From DAOMOP01 sp035444405 (GTDB lineage Bacteria; Pseudomonadota; Gammaproteobacteria; Burkholderiales; Rhodocyclaceae), in contig DAOMOP010000106.1 in the NCBI GenBank assembly GCA_035444405.1, positions 1-13,539 on the forward strand: DNA of 13,539 nucleotides, read 5' to 3'. Positions 13,393-13,539 of this stretch are shown here, piece after piece (positions within the stretch are counted from its first letter, which is position 1; every line of letters starts with the position of its first letter). Made by a program: the position numbers and the translations under genes. Under the pieces are notes generated by a model, which saw only the letters and a program-made list of their open reading frames with translations, made no database searches and was not told where the DNA came from.

Positions 13393-13539
13393 GCGCCAGC
13401 GCGTTCGAACTGCGGCGCGACGCGTTCGGCCGCCTGGTTCTGACCGATGCGGGTGGCCGTGAGCACGTGAATGTGGTCGCCGTGCGCGCGTTCCCGATCT
13501 CGGCGCCCGACGAAGGCGTCAGCGTGGTCGACGGCGACG
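13389..13539 (+). CDS. DUF1854 family protein (cyanophycin-associated), 5' part
   Basis: The first 50 codons are visible; the gene runs off the right edge. The start ATG overlaps the ABC transporter stop in an ATGA arrangement, indicating translational coupling. The protein begins MSASAFELRRDAFGRLVLTD. It then has REHVNVVAVRAFPISAPDEG (24-43) and SVVDGD (45-50), the N-terminal pattern of DUF1854 (PF08909), in which a promoter-like RAFPI.AP motif is diagnostic of the family. Known relatives follow this exact transporter type and are commonly found beside cyanophycin synthetase genes. Its biochemical role is unknown; a partner or regulator of the exporter is the simplest inference. Confidence 0.85.
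   Translation, partial: MSASAFELRRDAFGRLVLTDAGGREHVNVVAVRAFPISAPDEGVSVVDGD

Overview
The window is GC-rich DNA (roughly 68-70% by eye) with strongly G/C-ending codons. It most resembles a Betaproteobacterium of the Burkholderiales/Rhodocyclales type. The main pointer is the right-hand pair, an ABC exporter plus a DUF1854 protein, which is typical of cyanophycin-making Betaproteobacteria; this assignment is inference. No tRNA, rRNA, transposase, integrase or CRISPR array was seen.

Region 1 (1-3480, minus strand) is a purine or ureide catabolic operon. In transcription order it holds a GntR/FCD regulator, an Asp/Glu-hydantoin (probably allantoin) racemase, an NCS1-family permease, and the first 33 codons of a PuuE-type allantoinase running off the left edge. 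A good sigma70 promoter with an operator-like palindrome in its spacer precedes the regulator. A 31-base run of N interrupts the racemase, and its length does not preserve the reading frame.

Region 2 (3395-5469) starts with an AT-rich divergent regulatory region. It is followed on the plus strand by an exported seven-bladed beta-propeller of the virginiamycin B lyase-like family, then by a possible small hypothetical gene.

Region 3 (5447-9557) has a minus-strand methyl-accepting chemotaxis protein, preceded by a convincing flagellar sigma28 promoter. Divergent from it is a large SLC13-type permease with two cytoplasmic RCK_C-like domains joined by an unusual charged linker.

Region 4 (9558-10795) holds a TerB-family protein, the frameshifted 3' remnant of a second chemotaxis receptor, and a small two-helix membrane protein.

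Region 5 (10796-13539, plus strand) holds an ABC exporter half-transporter with an extra N-terminal domain and a zinc ribbon. It is translationally coupled by an ATGA overlap to a DUF1854 protein cut by the right edge. This pair usually sits next to cyanophycin synthetase genes, so cphA-type genes are predicted just beyond the window. It is the closest thing here to a little-characterised system.
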